Assembly (NCBI GenBank): GCA_013365365.1
Contig: JABVXU010000514.1
Span: 1-38,315, forward strand
Direction of reading: 5' to 3'
Length of the DNA: 38,315 nucleotides
Source of the DNA: Cruorifilaria tuberocauda
Lineage: Eukaryota; Nematoda; Chromadorea; Rhabditida; Onchocercidae
Part shown: positions 12,596 to 26,800 of the stretch, in pieces
Layout: every line of letters starts with the position of its first letter
How positions within the stretch are numbered: position 1 is the stretch's first letter
Made by a program: the position numbers and the translations under genes
The notes under the pieces: model-generated
What the model saw: only the letters and a program-made list of their open reading frames with translations
The model's database searches: none
What the model was told of the DNA's origin: nothing

Positions 12596-12688
12596 GAACA
12601 GATGCTACGTTCTTTATGGCGATGAGGCCTTTTTCAGTTTGTATAACTGAAAAAGGCCTCATCGCCATAAAGAACGTAGCATCTGTTC
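12596..12688. repeat. Perfect inverted repeat, 44-bp arms, 5-base loop
   Basis: Arms 12596-12639 and 12645-12688 are exact reverse complements over 44 bases, with the 5-base spacer tgtat. The arm is of mixed composition (it includes ggcctcatcgcc), so it is not a product of AT richness. Transcribed from either strand it would form a long perfect hairpin that could feed Dicer. It could also be a foldback element or a recent strand-switch duplication. No intact arm mismatches means it is young or maintained. The open frames that cross it, at 12507-12725, are by-products of the palindrome. Confidence 0.95.
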
Positions 12689-15600
12689 TATGGCTATACA
12701 ACGGAAAGACAAAAAAGCTATACAAAGGAAGACAGTTAATTCGTTTTGTACTGATTTAATTTTGTTTTACTTCTTGACTAAATAAATCAGGTGGACTAAG
12801 TAATCCGATTAAACCGAATTTGAAAGAACAAAATGAGCTTGCGGAAAATTAATGAAACGATTAATACATACCAAATACACTTAGACTTCTGATTTAAATT
12901 TGATTTTCTATTGTCGTACTGTAATAAGACTACGAGATTAGTCAAAATATTGAAATGAATAATTTTTCAGTTGTTTAGGATGAGTCTTTCTAGTAAAGTC
13001 TAAGGAAGCATACGTATGTCCAAGAATAGCAAAGGGCAAACGCAACTAAATTGCAAGTTCAATCCTTGTTCGCTACCTGAATGATAAATAGATCTAATCG
13101 TTTTGAATTTAAAATCACATTAGCTGTTTTCATCAGCTACCATCTTCCTTGATTTCAATATTTTTTGCTCATTCGTAAATTTTTAAACATTCTTTAAACT
13201 TGATGTTTGAATGACACATAGGATTACTTTAACGGTGATATGAAGACAAATTCATTTCCCTGTCAAAAAATTTGAAAAATAAAAAAAATGAGATGGTTGC
13301 ACGAAAGCTCTATAAAAGCAAGATATTTCGTAAAATTGCAATGAATTTTACACAGCAAACGAGAAATTTTGGAATTTAGAAGTTGTTTTAGACAAACATT
13401 TATGATTCAATAAATTAGTCTCAAAAAAAGTATTTTCTCTACATTGCGGTGCCGAAATATAAAATTATCAATACATCATTTGATGATGTCAAAATCGAAC
13501 TTTTTATCCAGCTTATATTTGTTAAATAGTGAATAACTGTGAAATGCCGAATTAAATCTATAAGCATTTTATGCGACAACTTCAGAAATTGACTTTAATA
13601 AACATTTCTCATGCTTTTTACATCTTGATTTTATATTGTTTTTTTCCTATGTCACTTCGCCACTTCTTTTTCTTTTAAAATTAAATTTTTAATTTTGAAT
13701 CAGATTTTGAAGTGGAATCAAAGATTGCAGTATATTAATGAAATTAGGAATAATATACTCATAAGACACAAATAAAACAAGAAATGGAATACCAAGGTGT
13801 TCTAATGATTTGAAATTGTTCCACAGCCAATTAAATATATATAAATGTATCGAAATTCAAAATTTACGATAATATATTTTACAATTTGAAGCAAAAGGGA
13901 CATATCACCGGTTGCTTGCCTAAAATTATGAAAATAAATGTACTAAAATTAGTTTCATTATTAAACTAATTTTTAACTTTAAAATTTCAATACATTTCGA
14001 AATTGAATCGTGTTTGAAAACGAAATAGATAAATTGAATTTCAAAATGATCCAGAGTATCTCTAGTAGTTTTTATCTTCGACTTGATTGATTAATTGTTT
14101 CTTTCGATAAGAAACACTTTAAATCAAAATGAATAATAAAGAAAGCCCCATTTTTATCAGTTTTATCAGTTCAGAAATTTGCATTTAGATAATAGATAAA
14201 CTAAAGTTATATTGTTCTTTTTTTCTTATAGTTCATATTGCTTCGATTGTCAGTCCCAATAAATATTTTACTCTAAACTCATAACAATTTTTTTAAGTTG
14301 CATTAAGATTTATAGCATCTCTAAATGACAGTCACGAATATTCAAATTTACAATCTTTAATTTAGGATTGTTTAAAGTGTGCAAATGGATATTCTAATTT
14401 GCAAGAATTTGAGAATTTTAAAGAAAATTTAACTTCCTTGACCCAAATAACTCTCACTCAATAATTTTGGTTTCTAAAGGAATTCAATAAATTCTTTTTT
14501 CTCCATCCTTTTGACTGTTTAAAAGTTGTCAGTTAGGCAATAAATCACATTAATTACAGTCTGAGACAATATAAACTTTTAAAATTAAATTATTTATCCA
14601 AGAGAAGCAAAAGGCAGGCAATTGATCTACTGAATACCTATTGTCATTACAAGCAAAGATTTTGAAAATTTTAGAAACATTAAATTGTTTTTTCTTTTAG
14701 TATAAATTATATTCCATTTCTATTTTAGATGCAATATTTCTTCAAGAAGGACGAAATTTGTTTCTGACATAAATTTCCTCATGAAAACTTATTACAGGAT
14801 GATTGCGTGTGAAATGTCTTTTTCCAAAATACTTTCTATTTCAGATTCTTTTTGTTTATTAATCATTCATTCAACTTAAGAACAAGTCATTTAAATTTTA
14901 GTTAGGATTCGTGATATGAATAAAATTTCCAGTTGTATAAATGCTGCATTCATTGTGAAGTATTTAAATGTGAATAACCCAATAATATTTACGACATTTC
15001 TAATCAAAATAATCATTGAAACACTGAAAACAAAAAATTAACTTTTTATTGTTTCATGAATCTGAATTCTTGAACCAACCAGTATTCCCGGAACACTTGA
15101 GTATGTTTCGACTTTAAAAAAAACGATTTAAAGTTTCATTTGAAATACGCTTACAGGTTTAATAAATTGCTTTTCTTTAGTTATGCATCGCAGAAAATTC
15201 CCTATCAAAAATGAAAACAATTATCGGATCAGAAAAATTATTGAGCTAACATTGTGAATATACTTTCTTCACCTTTACCGCTTTCCCACAAAAGAAAATT
15301 AATTTTGACAGAAATAAATGAGAGTGAAAATTTTTTCCTTGCTACTGCATTTCGTAATGTATATAAATTGAAGTGCTTCTCTCTGAAAATTTTAATTCGA
15401 CGAAACTAACAATTTCCGAATTATATTTTAAAATGTTGGTGAAGCGAATAGACATGTTGAAAGATGCATCTCTCTCTCTCGCTGACACTTTTCCCGCTGA
15501 ATAAATCAGCTCTCAAAAGAAAGCATATAGAGAAGAATAGCCAAAAAAGCGAGCAAATTAATTCTGAGGTTAGAAAGACATGAGTTATTAACAAACATAT

Positions 15601-17905
15601 CAGTGAGTTGTCAAATTACTAATGAGTAAGTCAAGGTGCGAATTAATCTTTTTGAGCTTAAGAAGAAAAGTTCAAAAAAGAAAAACTGATTGAGAAGAAA
15701 TTGGTCCAAACATAATTTTATCATTTATTATTCTTCCATCTGTCCTTCTCACTCGGAAATTTCTCTAAAAGTTAACATCCGATGGCAAAGATTCTTGTTT
15801 AATTGAATTTCATTTTTTTGCACTTCCAACTTATATTTACCTCATTAACTTTAATATCGTTTGCCAACTCTGAAACACTTATTTATCGTAACTGTGACTC
15901 ATTTAAACTGATCACAAATTTTCATGAGAAAGAAAAATTTCTGTAAATAAATTGTATTTTATGTATGAAAGATAACAGACTAACATAGCGTAATCAATTT
16001 ATCAAGCATTTAATGATCAACAGAGATTAATAGACAGGTAGATGTGATATCCATCTGATGCGAACGGTACATAACGAGGATAAATGGTTTCCACCGTCGA
16101 TAAGAAGGAGCAGAAATGAAAATTGTCATTGACATTTGATGATAAAAAGAAGAATAATTAGAAATTTTCACAACTATCAAAAGTACATTAAAACAATGAT
16201 TCATTCGTTTCATCTGTTTTTATTATCAAAATTTCAAAAAAAAATTGGTGAAATTATTGAAGAAACAAGGATGTCTTCTCTCCTTTTCTTTACTTTTCAC
16301 CTAATCTTTTTCATTTATTTTAAAAACTTACAAGAAATTTATAATGAAGTGAAATAGTTAATTCACTCGATAAAATACTTAGAATTGTAAATAACGAAAT
16401 AGGAGGATTTGAGGAATGAAACAAAGGAAGGAATTAAATTTTTTACCTTTTATTCTAACGAACTCATTACATATATTAACAAAATATACGTTCACATGGA
16501 TCGACAACCAAAACTTTTGCCATAGTCGGTTATATTAAAAATGGATGATTGTTAACAAAATGAGATAAAAAACTATAGCACGTGAATAAAACTGTAGTTT
16601 CAATTTTGCTCATTTACTCAGATTATTTTCTAACAATATCCGAATTTCGATAAGAACTAATCTTTACTTAATGATGGGGCACACTATTATAATTCTTAAA
16701 CTACCAATGCTTAAAGGAATCAAGTTGATATTACTCGTAAAATGAAGTAACTTGCCAACATGCCACTAATCGACTAAGCCTATTTTTTATTATTGATTCT
16801 TTCAATGAGTATTCAAAAAAAATTGATAAAAATCCTTAATTTTTTTGATATGTCCAAATAAAGAAATGAAATTGAAACATACATTCGAATATGCATAGAA
16901 ACTTTAAGGTTCGCTTCTTAGTAAAAATGGCATTCCAATGAAACAGGTTCCATTGAAATATCTATTAGACTGCAACCGATCTAAAGATGATTGAAATTTT
17001 TCTATTAACTGTTCAAATGTTTCCTCCTAATCGATAAAATAGTCGAGCATTTTAGCTGTCACACAACTACTCTTTTTTCTTCCTCACATTTTTCAAACTT
17101 GTGTAAACGAATTTGAAGAAGGAAAGCGAAAATTGTTCTTATCAAGAGCGAAGCCATCTCTTTCAATAATTTTAGTTATTTATTCTAAAAATTCGATTAT
17201 AAATTTTTTTCTTTTTTTTCTCTCTTCTTATATTTCCAAGCTTTTATATTTATATAAAAAAAGAAATTAAATTATTATACATTTTTGATTGTACTGTAGA
17301 AAAAACGCTAAATATTACAGAAAAAAATGATGGAAAATATCAATCATTGTTTTTAATGATAAGACTATTTATTGTATCAACTGAGAAAAAGATTCAAAAG
17401 CAGTTATTAATTGGAAAAAATAATGAACAGTGGTGAGCTTAATTTCAGAAAAATAAGTTTCAAAAAATTTCAGTACCATTTCCAAATTTAATTGCGAAAT
17501 CTTTAATAGCTGTGATTTGAAAGGCAAAATTTAAAACATATGAGAAAACAAATGCAGGCAGGGATATTTCAGTAAATAAAATACCCCACAGGTAGAAAAG
17601 CGTGATATAAACACCATCAATTATATTAATAAGGTTGAATTGAGGTTTAATTGACAATACTCATTGAAATTCATCCATTCATGCAGAAAAACCTCTCTAC
17701 GACAACTGGCATATACAACAGAGAGATATGTGGAAGAGGAAAAAATGTGTACATGTACATGCACAAGTAATTAAATAAAAAAACATTAATTGGAAAAATT
17801 TCGATACTCAAATTAAATTGGCTTCAATGTTTAATTATTAATTTTAAATTTTAGTGCATAATTCGATTCATAGCGTTTTTCTGTTTTGCCCATTCTGATC
17901 CCTCG

Positions 17906-17963
17906 TGTTTCTTCTCTCTCCCTTTCTCCTTAACTCTTTCCCCCTCTTTCTTTCTCTCTCTTT
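17906..17963. repeat. Polypyrimidine tract
   Basis: Almost all bases are C or T for about 58 bases, interrupted mainly by taa near 17931. It contains ctctctc and ccccctc blocks. It could form unusual DNA structure. There is no adjacent exon on the plus strand that it would serve as an acceptor tract. Confidence 0.6.
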
Positions 17964-18831
17964 ATTATTCATTTTATTCTAGAAAAATTTTTTCCCCATA
18001 ATTTTGTTCTTTTCCATTTCTGCTAAGTGGAATAGTTCAGCAAAATATAAACATAGACTCCTTAATATGTTGCAAAAATATTTGGGAATGACGTAAATTC
18101 CAATTCGTTTTAAAAATTTAACTATTTGTACCGGAATTTCCCGAGAGTTTTACAGCAAACCTTTTTGAAAGATCGTTAAAGATTCGAATATCGAATAAAT
18201 TTTTACGTATCACTGAACAAAATTAGAAAAAATTTGAGTCTGAGGAACTGATATAAAATTAGATTATTGAAAATAGTAGAAATTGAAAAAGACAATGATG
18301 TCATAGAACGAATAAAGTATGAAAGAAAAGTATACATTCTGAAGCATTATTTATAATTGTAATATCGATGAATATAGGTCGATCATTAATTATTTCAATA
18401 ATAATCTGTCAAAAGGATGTAATTATTAAATAACAGAAACAGCAAAAACAATTATATATTGCTCGAAAGCAAGAAATTCTATTTTAAAGTTTTTAAAATA
18501 TGAATCAAATCCTAACTGACCCTGTTTAATTAATGTTTAAGTAATATATTGTTTTCGATTGTTAATAGATCTTACTTTATCATACCTAGATTGTTAAAAT
18601 GAAAGTAATAAGGATGAATTTGAGAGATGTATAAATAATTTTGCTTGATCAGCAATTAAGTCCCTAAATAGAAATTGATGAATGAAAGTGACCATTACAG
18701 GTAAATAAAGAAATGCAAAAGATAAGAAAAAAAAGCTGGAACGAAAGACTTGTTAAAAGGAATTTTTAGATATTTATAAAAATATAAAAGTACATCCAAT
18801 GAGATCACAATATTCAATACTACAGTTCTTA

Positions 18832-21800
18832 TCAAGGCATTTTTAGTTCCATCTTTAATTTTTCATCTTTTTTTAACGGTTGTAATTCATGTGCAATAGC
18901 ATATGTTGGCTTTTGTCTTACGCGCTGCTGACGATGGATACAAATGCTTAGTACACCAATTGTTATGAAAATCTGCAATAAATAAGCAATTTATGTTATC
19001 TTTTTAAATATGTAATTTCCTGAATTTGTGGTTATTTGTTAAGTTAGTTATGAACGTCATCACCTTGCAATAAAAATGTGAAAACAATAGAGTTGATGCA
19101 AATTATCATAAGAGATAGTAATTATTAATGGTAGTTATCATAATTATAGTAATTGTCAATTCATAAATAAAAGCAATTTAAAAATTGTAAATTTTTCATA
19201 CTTTCTTAGGAACTGACCAGTACTGTTAGGATAATGTAGAACGGTATTTTATATGGGTATTGGCACACGGTACAAGGTTGTAAAAGCACTTGATATTGTG
19301 GTGCAATGTGTAGTTGTTCGATTGCTGGGATCACTTCATGCCAAAATATAGTTACATTACTATAGAATTCTACTGGGGCATTAATATTCCGATTGTTGAT
19401 CGATGTAGCTACAGGAAAAATCGTTCTAAAGCGTTTAAAACCATCTTCACTAAGATTTCTAAAAATTTGATATTTTTCGGTAAGTAACGGATATATTTTT
19501 TTGGAAATTTTCTATCTTTTCTAACGACCATTTTTGCTAAATTTCTTACACAAATCTATTAAGAATTCCAAAACAGACTTGCAGGTTTTTTTTCTGTTCT
19601 GCTTAGTTCAATAATGTTTTAATTTTCTTCTGCTTTCAAATTTGAAAGCTAAACCCTCTGACCTTCTGCGAATAAAATTAACCATTTGACTGACAAGTTG
19701 CTGGGTAATCTTTCGATCATCATCATTCCATTCAATTGTTTTAAGTGATGAGTTGGAAAGTGTAGGATTGTTGAAAATAAATGAACAATCGTTGCCGTGT
19801 GCAGCTCCTACAAATGCTTGCTTATCTCATCAATCATCGAATAGTAGTGTTAAATAGCTACTTTAGTTAGCAGTAAATTAAAATGTGTATGGAATTTGGT
19901 AAGCTTTCGCTACGGTATTTCAGAGTTTCCCGATTCTAAAACACAGTACAATAAACATTTATGAAATAGAATTTACCTCGCTGAATTCCAATTTTTCTTA
20001 CAGATGACAATAATTGAGCATTTTCGTATTCAAATATATATGCATAAACAGTACGATTTTTTCTAGCATAAAGCAATGCTTCACGTGCTGCAGGTGCAAT
20101 AAAATATTGATCTGAAAAGATTTCAATCGTCATTGAAATTTTATAAATTTTCATAAGAAATGAATTTTGCTACTTCATTTTGAAATTTACCTATAGCGTT
20201 AAAAAGCTTTTTATTTCTTATTTATTAAATTTGGAGAAGAAAAAGGAATATTTTCTCTGGATTATTATTGACTGATACAATTATTTTAACAAAGGGTATT
20301 TTATGAATTTGTGATAAAAATTTGAAGACTTACCAGATAAAATGTTAAGAATTACATCACGTCGCTCAGCTTCATTCAGATTTTGCGGGTAATCACTCAA
20401 ATATTGATATTCGATAGCTTTTTGAACCTCAAATTTCAATTTGCAGCGCTATTTAAATTGTTAGAGAAGGGAATCGCTTTAAAATTAGTGAGATGCTTGC
20501 TTGATAGAATAACTATGGAAATAATTCGCTTCACAAGCTAATATTTTTTGGAGCTTCAAAAATAAAAGAATGACTATCTATCACTTTACAGCATATTTCC
20601 ATATATTTTGAAGATGGCTCAAAGATTATTTATTAGCACCTGCTTGTAATTAGCATGTAAATAAGGAGGTACAATATAATTGAGATTCCAGTCGTCGTTT
20701 TCCACGTAACGATTGCTGATTGCTAAAATTCAAAGTGGTAAAAATTTTGATTACATAACAGAATTTCTAAATTCGATATAAAAATCCCCGAAAAATATTA
20801 CTATGCAAAATTTTATTTGAGGAAATATATGGAAGTTTGAAGTTATGATACAATTACACTGATTTGTAATATTTTTGTATCAAACTACTTTTTTAGTTCG
20901 AGAAAGAAAGAAACAGTGTGAATGTACAGGTATATGCATTCCTCATCTGTGCAACTTCAGCATTTGTAACACCGATCAATAGAGGCATTCGCGGATTCTG
21001 ATGTAAAATGGACATCGCGTCACCGGGAAGAATGCTTGCCTCGATACGATATGGATCGGTGGTTGGTGTGAAATAAGCATTACTCATCAAATAACCCTCG
21101 TTACCCTAAAATAAGTTATTCTAAAGAATAGAAGTCATCCTGGATTTTAACAAGATATTTGCTTTTTAGAATCACTAACAATAAGGGTAGCACTCAATTT
21201 GGCGATATGCTTCCATGCCTTCTGCAGTTTTTCCACTGACAATTTTTTCAGGCACTCTACCGTATGCAACATTCCCAAAATTCGATTGTAGCCACAACCA
21301 CAGTAATCTATTAAACGTGCGGAATAATTTTCCGTGGATGCAGATCGTACGGCCCACGGAGCAATAGAGCTTCCACTTCGTAATATGACACCGTTGAATA
21401 GTCCTGGGAAAATAACAGTATAAATTGAGACGCAACCAGAATGAATCCTGCATAAATCCAAGTTCGACACTAGTGAGAAGATTTATTATATATGATATAA
21501 AAAACTTCTTGAAAAGTAATTCTGAATTAAAAACACCTAGACGAAATGTCGAAATTCCTTATTTATTTCATCTGGATTTTATCCGGAAGATACTTTTCGA
21601 CATTCAGAGTGTTCATATATTGGGAATGGACCCATTTTTTCCATCTTAAATATTTTCGTTCACAAAGAAAGCTCTAACTTACCTCTGGTCTTCGGTGAGA
21701 TGGCTAAAATACTTGCGCAAGCGGCACCGGCACCCATACCTCCGACAACAATGTTATTCAAATTACCACCAAAATTCCGAACATTTGACCGAATCCAACG

Positions 21801-23850
21801 AATCGCTTCAATTTGATCATCTAATCCGTAATTACCATGCAAATCTCGATGACCGGCCGTTAGGAATCCTGAGATGATCGGATGTTATTTCTTATTCCTT
21901 GTTCTGCTTATAATTCATTATTACTACTTTCTTAATCGGAATAAATGTTTGAAAAGAAAAGTATTATTTCTTTCTAGACTAGTTATTTTTAATTTCCAAA
22001 GGAGGATATCCACTTTGCTAGAGCGTCTCCATCTTATTCCTTAAGGGAAGAGTTTTCTCCCACTTGATAGCACAGAGAAACAAACAGCTCTAGGTCCTTC
22101 CAATGCACTTCTCTTTATTTTTGTTCTGCAAACAGGATTATCCGTAAATGATGAACGCCACTTGAGAAATCATAACTTCAGACTCCTCATAACTCAAACA
22201 ATGCAAAGTTGTTGAAAGAATTCAATCATTCTTTTCAAGAAACAAGTTTAAAATTGTAAGGAAATAAGTAAAGGGATTTAGAAAAAAGCAAAGTAAGTAA
22301 TCTACCAAGTGGGCCTAATCGATAATTTATCGCTACAAAAATAATATTCTCTGAAGCAAAATTTCGCACGACTGATTCGATTGAAGAAACGTTCGCACTG
22401 CCTGCCTGAAAAATTATAAGTTATCATAAGATTAGCGATATCGTATTAATAATATATATACATGAAGTTGCAGAAAAACTTTTAATTTAGTAAATTTTAT
22501 TACTTGAAAAGAACCTCCGTGCAGCCAAATTAATACCGGATAGAGTTTATTTCTTTCCTGAAGAAGATAAAGAGTTATGAGCATTTTTGCTGAAATTTAC
22601 TTTTCTAACTTGCACTAATGAAATCATTAATGGAAACTTTGTCACAAATATCACAAATAATTTTAGATATCGACAATAAGCGATGTATTTAAGCATTTAA
22701 GTTTTAAATACTAATAGCTACAATTGGCAACACATTAGAATTACAGTTTTCTTATGAGGTATGACAATGATAGCATGTAAGCAGTCCTCGGTACCATCGT
22801 TTTCCTCGGAATATTGTCCGAATTGCACACATTGTACCATTCGACCTTTCCCACAGTTTCTTGTCTGCTTCCAACTTATCGGTGCTTTTGTAGCCTATAG
22901 TTCATAAAAAAGCATACAAATTTTATAAAACAATTTCTTACGATTTCAAATAAGATTCATAAGGAGAAGCATTTTTGCAAATCAAAAGTTTCAGATGAAA
23001 ATAAAATTTTAAAAATTTTTATAGAACTATTTTTAAATATAACTGTTATTTCTATTTCATATTTAGATATCTTTTTTTTTCAATTATGCGCTGATCTTTA
23101 TGTTTCCTATCGCTATTATATATATATATGTTAGTAAAGTCCTAATTTTAGGAAATTTGAATTCGCAATCAATCTTTTGCTTTGAATTAAAGCCATGAAT
23201 TATCGCATTCCTTCGAACAAAAAAACTTTATTGTTGTAAAAATCTCAAATTTCCTTATATCTATACAAGTTTCAATAGAGATGCTTGGATAGTTAGCACA
23301 TGCTTTTTTTGCATTTACATTGTAAAGGTATACATCATTTCAATCCTACTTCAAAGCGTAATGATCCGATAGGTGGTTGGGCATACGGAACAGCTTCATA
23401 AACTTCAGCAATTGTGCCGTTCAGTTCCATATAATATCCTACAATTTCTCCATGTGTTGTTTGACGTGAGGGCTGAACATCGGTTGGTATTGCTAAAGCA
23501 ATTTTTGCTCGAAAGGATTTGAATTTTGAATACCAATGCTAATTCTAAGAAACGAAGGAATGTTTTAGAAAAAAAGAGATCTTATCGAATGATAATAGAA
23601 TTATCTATTTTTGCCAAGCAGTCAGTTCAATTCATTCAATGTTTTATTTCTAAAATTTTGAAGAATAGAAAATTGTGGGAGAATTTCTTAGATTTCGCTC
23701 GAGCAATTAAATATAAAAACTAAAAACTAAGGTAATAAACTTACATGCTGTTACACCAAGTGATCTATTCTGCATTGCAATACTTTCTTCACTGAAACTT
23801 CCAAAAATTGAATACAGCAAGTGCATTAATGAAATGTGCAAAACATGCAT
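18832..23850 (-). CDS. Neuroligin/gliotactin-type cholinesterase-like adhesion protein
   Basis: Fourteen minus-strand exons: 23850-23745, 23492-23350, 22894-22745, 22557-22504, 22405-22306, 21868-21683, 21403-21180, 21105-20928, 20722-20640, 20448-20334, 20111-19977, 19807-19663, 19458-19218, 18972-18832. All phases agree over 2001 bp (666 residues). Residues 1-20 form a signal peptide. The esterase fold shows VPYAQPPIGSLRF, the TEDCL cysteine loop, oxyanion HGGS (146-149), NYRLGPLGF and GNYGLDDQ. The nucleophile elbow reads GMGAG at 228-232, with Gly230 where active esterases have Ser. The triad Glu (324, in GNEG) and His (495, in GAAHGND) remain. Loss of Ser alone is typical of neuroligins and related non-catalytic cholinesterase-like adhesion proteins, so I infer a cell-surface recognition role. 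A membrane helix spans about 613-632, followed by a 34-residue basic cytoplasmic tail ending KMP, without a PDZ-binding end. Gliotactin (C. elegans glit-1) or a divergent neuroligin are the candidates; I cannot decide. Introns are 74-455 bases. Confidence 0.93.
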
Positions 23851-23864
23851 TTTGATTCAATTAT

Positions 23865-23873
23865 CTAAAATTT
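23865..23873 (-). promoter_or_regulatory. Probable trans-splice acceptor
   Basis: On the minus strand this reads aaattttag and ends 14 bases before the ATG at 23850. A very short 5' UTR behind an AG acceptor, with no upstream coding exon visible, is what a spliced-leader-trans-spliced nematode mRNA would show. It also supports the start codon chosen. Confidence 0.5.
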
Positions 23874-26800
23874 GATACAATGGAAATTTTCAGAGTTTAA
23901 ATTAATGATAGTACAAATATGTTTAAATTTTAGAGTGTGAAAATGGGCTGAAACGATTTAAATGATTCATTAATTCAAATATCCGTTAAAAAGCATAGCA
24001 ATCAAAATTGAATCAAAGAGATATTCAAAATACATTCGAGAATTTCATCTTAAATCTTTACTTAACATAAGCTCAGCTCCACTTTCAAAATCCCTTCTAA
24101 AATTGCAATGGTTAATTAGATTCGCATAAATACAGGGATGAAATTTTAAATGATAATCTTAATATAAATACGATGATATTAAGGTACATTTAAAAATTTT
24201 CAATTTAAAAGTTTTAATGTATTGGCCCAAATTTTTGCAACATGTTTTTTCATATCGATTGGTATAGTATTGTTTCCCTCCAAGCATCTTTAAATGTGGA
24301 AAATCCAGTCACTGGTCACCATCTTCAAAAATTTTCGAATTCGATGCTTTTTCAAAATCAAAGATATTAGAGACAATTAAGCTTGAGCATTCCTACCAAT
24401 TGATATATCTCTTTTTCTTACTTGAAATGAAGCTAAATTCATTTATTGCCTCCTCAACTCACTGACTTTAGGAGAGTTTTCCATGGCAGAATTCAAAAAT
24501 AAATTGAAAGTTATCAAAAGTGGCGAAGATGGCAAAAGAGAGCTTAGAAATAGAAAAGGTTCAGAAATTGAAAGATGCAAGGAAAATAGAAAGCAAAGAA
24601 GTAGGAAAAAGGACGGCTAGAGAAAAGAGTGCAGAACTTATTTTCACTTTTCCGAGCTGAAAAAACTATCATACTTGCAGGAGATAAAATAAAACAATAA
24701 CCATTAATCAATAACCATAAATTAAATATAAATTTAATTATGATTAATTTCAATAGATTTCATTTCTAATAAGGCCAAAGATTAATAATTAAGTCTTGAA
24801 TAAAACAGTCATCCTGAAATTAAAGAACAAGAAAACGTAAAAATTAATTACTATGTATCGAATTTAGTGCATTCAGCATAGATATTCATATATAGGTGAG
24901 AAGATAGATTCCCGGAAAAGTGAATTGTTTGCCCATTAAATCAAATAAATTCAAAAAGACTGCACATGAGTTTCCGTAGAAATATGAAAAATATAAATGC
25001 TTTATTCCTAATTATCATTAGAGATAAAAAGACTGAGTGTCTGGAAATTTCCCGTTTTTACAACCTTTACTGTGCTTGAGACTGATGATTTATTATTGGA
25101 TAATTTATTCAAAAACTATGAGTGTCATAGAAGTCGAAAAGGTTATAAAATTTTCCGAAATGTTTCCATAATCGAATTGTCAACACAGCACTTTTAAATG
25201 CTAACAAAGCTAACACTTATTCATTAGAAAAATCATGGGAATTTGATTGCATCATTTTTTCTTATCGTGAACTAAAAATAATGCATTAACAGATTTTCAG
25301 ATTGAAGAATTCAGACTTGAGGATGAAGTCTAGGATTAAGTTAATGAATCATTCATGTGTATATTCTATAGAAATTCATTTCAAATAATCATTTCAATTT
25401 AATGCCTAATAAAATAAATTTTTACGTTGTGCATTTCTTGGCTCTATCTCTCAAAAATTGATCATTCTTTCTGCTTTGAAATATCCTTCAGAAATAGGAA
25501 ATATATATATGTATACTTTTATCCAACAATGTTTGAAGCTAGAAGGAATTTGAAACAATTTGGGGAAAATAAAGATTTCAATTTACCAATTTGATAATGA
25601 AATGTGCAAAATGATAATTAAAGCCTAATTTTTCAAAGAATAATGATGATATTCAGTTCTCTTATCATCCAAAATCTCTACTTTCTGAAATCTGCTTGAT
25701 ATTTCAAATAACAAATCCTTTCGACCGGAAAAGTATCGATATATATGAAAAAATACTGGCTGATCGAATTGCAGAAATTTTGTTTTTGTGATACAGCTTA
25801 TCACAAAAACAAAATTGGCAAACTATAAATAAATGAAATAAAATAAAAGAAGTAAAAAGTTGTAAAAAGAAGAAACAACTAAGGATGGAATAATTAATAG
25901 ACAAATTTATATTTAGTGAATGGATTGATAAGCAAACTATGAAGCAAGTGAGGATAATATAAAAATAGAAATTATGTAAAAATGGCAAATTGAAGTATGA
26001 GTGACTGAAAAAATATTGAACGATATAAGAATAGGTAAATAACGCACTTAAATATTCATATTATATATTGGAGAAATAAATTTTATTCTATATTGCTGAA
26101 AGAGTTTCCAAGTTTGTAGAGTGAAAGATAATGGTGTACACTTGAAGTCTATGTTTAAGTGGTCTGGAAGCAAGGATAGATTAAGCAGGAAGAGGTGCAT
26201 AAAGGTGCGTAGAGGTAAGGAATGATTGAAGCATTAGTCAAACTGAGCGATGATAACAACTGCAAGCATTTGTTCCCTTTTGAGAGCACAACTGACGGCT
26301 TCATACTGCGAAAGGAAGACACTGCCCAATTTTTCAATTTTACTGACAATTTTTGAAAGGAAAAACTTCCACTGAGATATTTGCAAGCCAAAAAATTAAG
26401 CCAAGTACAGTCCTTAAAGGATCATTTCGGAGGACAATTAATAGAGAAATTTAAACGATATGTGTTGATAAAAAGAGCTGTTTAAAAAGTTCATGAGCAT
26501 ATTCTATGCTATCGCAAATAAACAAGCCGTTCTAAAAAGCAACAACGGTAATTAAATCTGACTCATCGAGGAGTTAACAATATACAATTAATTTACAATA
26601 TGAATGCTTTTTTAGAATTCTCCAAAAAGTAAGAAATATATTAAGCATACCTAAAAAGTGAGTGAATGTACAATTGCGTTTTGCCAATTGCTAACTTATG
26701 AAAGCACACAGTTATGTTTACTCAAAAAATGAATAAAAAATACAGAGAAGGAATTAAAAGAAAAGCCTGAAAATGAAAAGAGCATGAAAAGTTAAAATAA

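Larger units (their letters stand above)
8995..18831. other. Gene desert between the two minus-strand genes
   Basis: About 9.8 kb without a gene I can support. The open frames in it are short and overlap on both strands without splice context or recognisable motifs. Listed separately are simple repeats (about 10146-10226, 10373-10401, 10711-10791, 12282-12312 and 17906-17963) and a 44-bp-arm palindrome at 12596-12688. The part nearest 9.0-9.7 kb is likely to contain the promoter of the coiled-coil gene. I see nothing else with clear structure. Confidence 0.55.

Noticed and set aside
12354..12725. Overlapping open frames on both strands near 12.5 kb
   Set aside because: The minus-strand frame runs through the palindrome and is created by it. 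Neither frame has domain similarity.
13035..13078. T-arm-like sequence (gcaag-ttcaatc-cttgt) suggesting a tRNA
   Set aside because: The upstream sequence does not give a matching acceptor stem, D arm or anticodon arm at the proper distance.
26224..26358. Plus-strand 44-codon frame with less AT-rich codons
   Set aside because: It begins with ATG and looks somewhat coding, but it has no similarity I recognise and no flanking exons. It could be a decayed exon; not enough to annotate.
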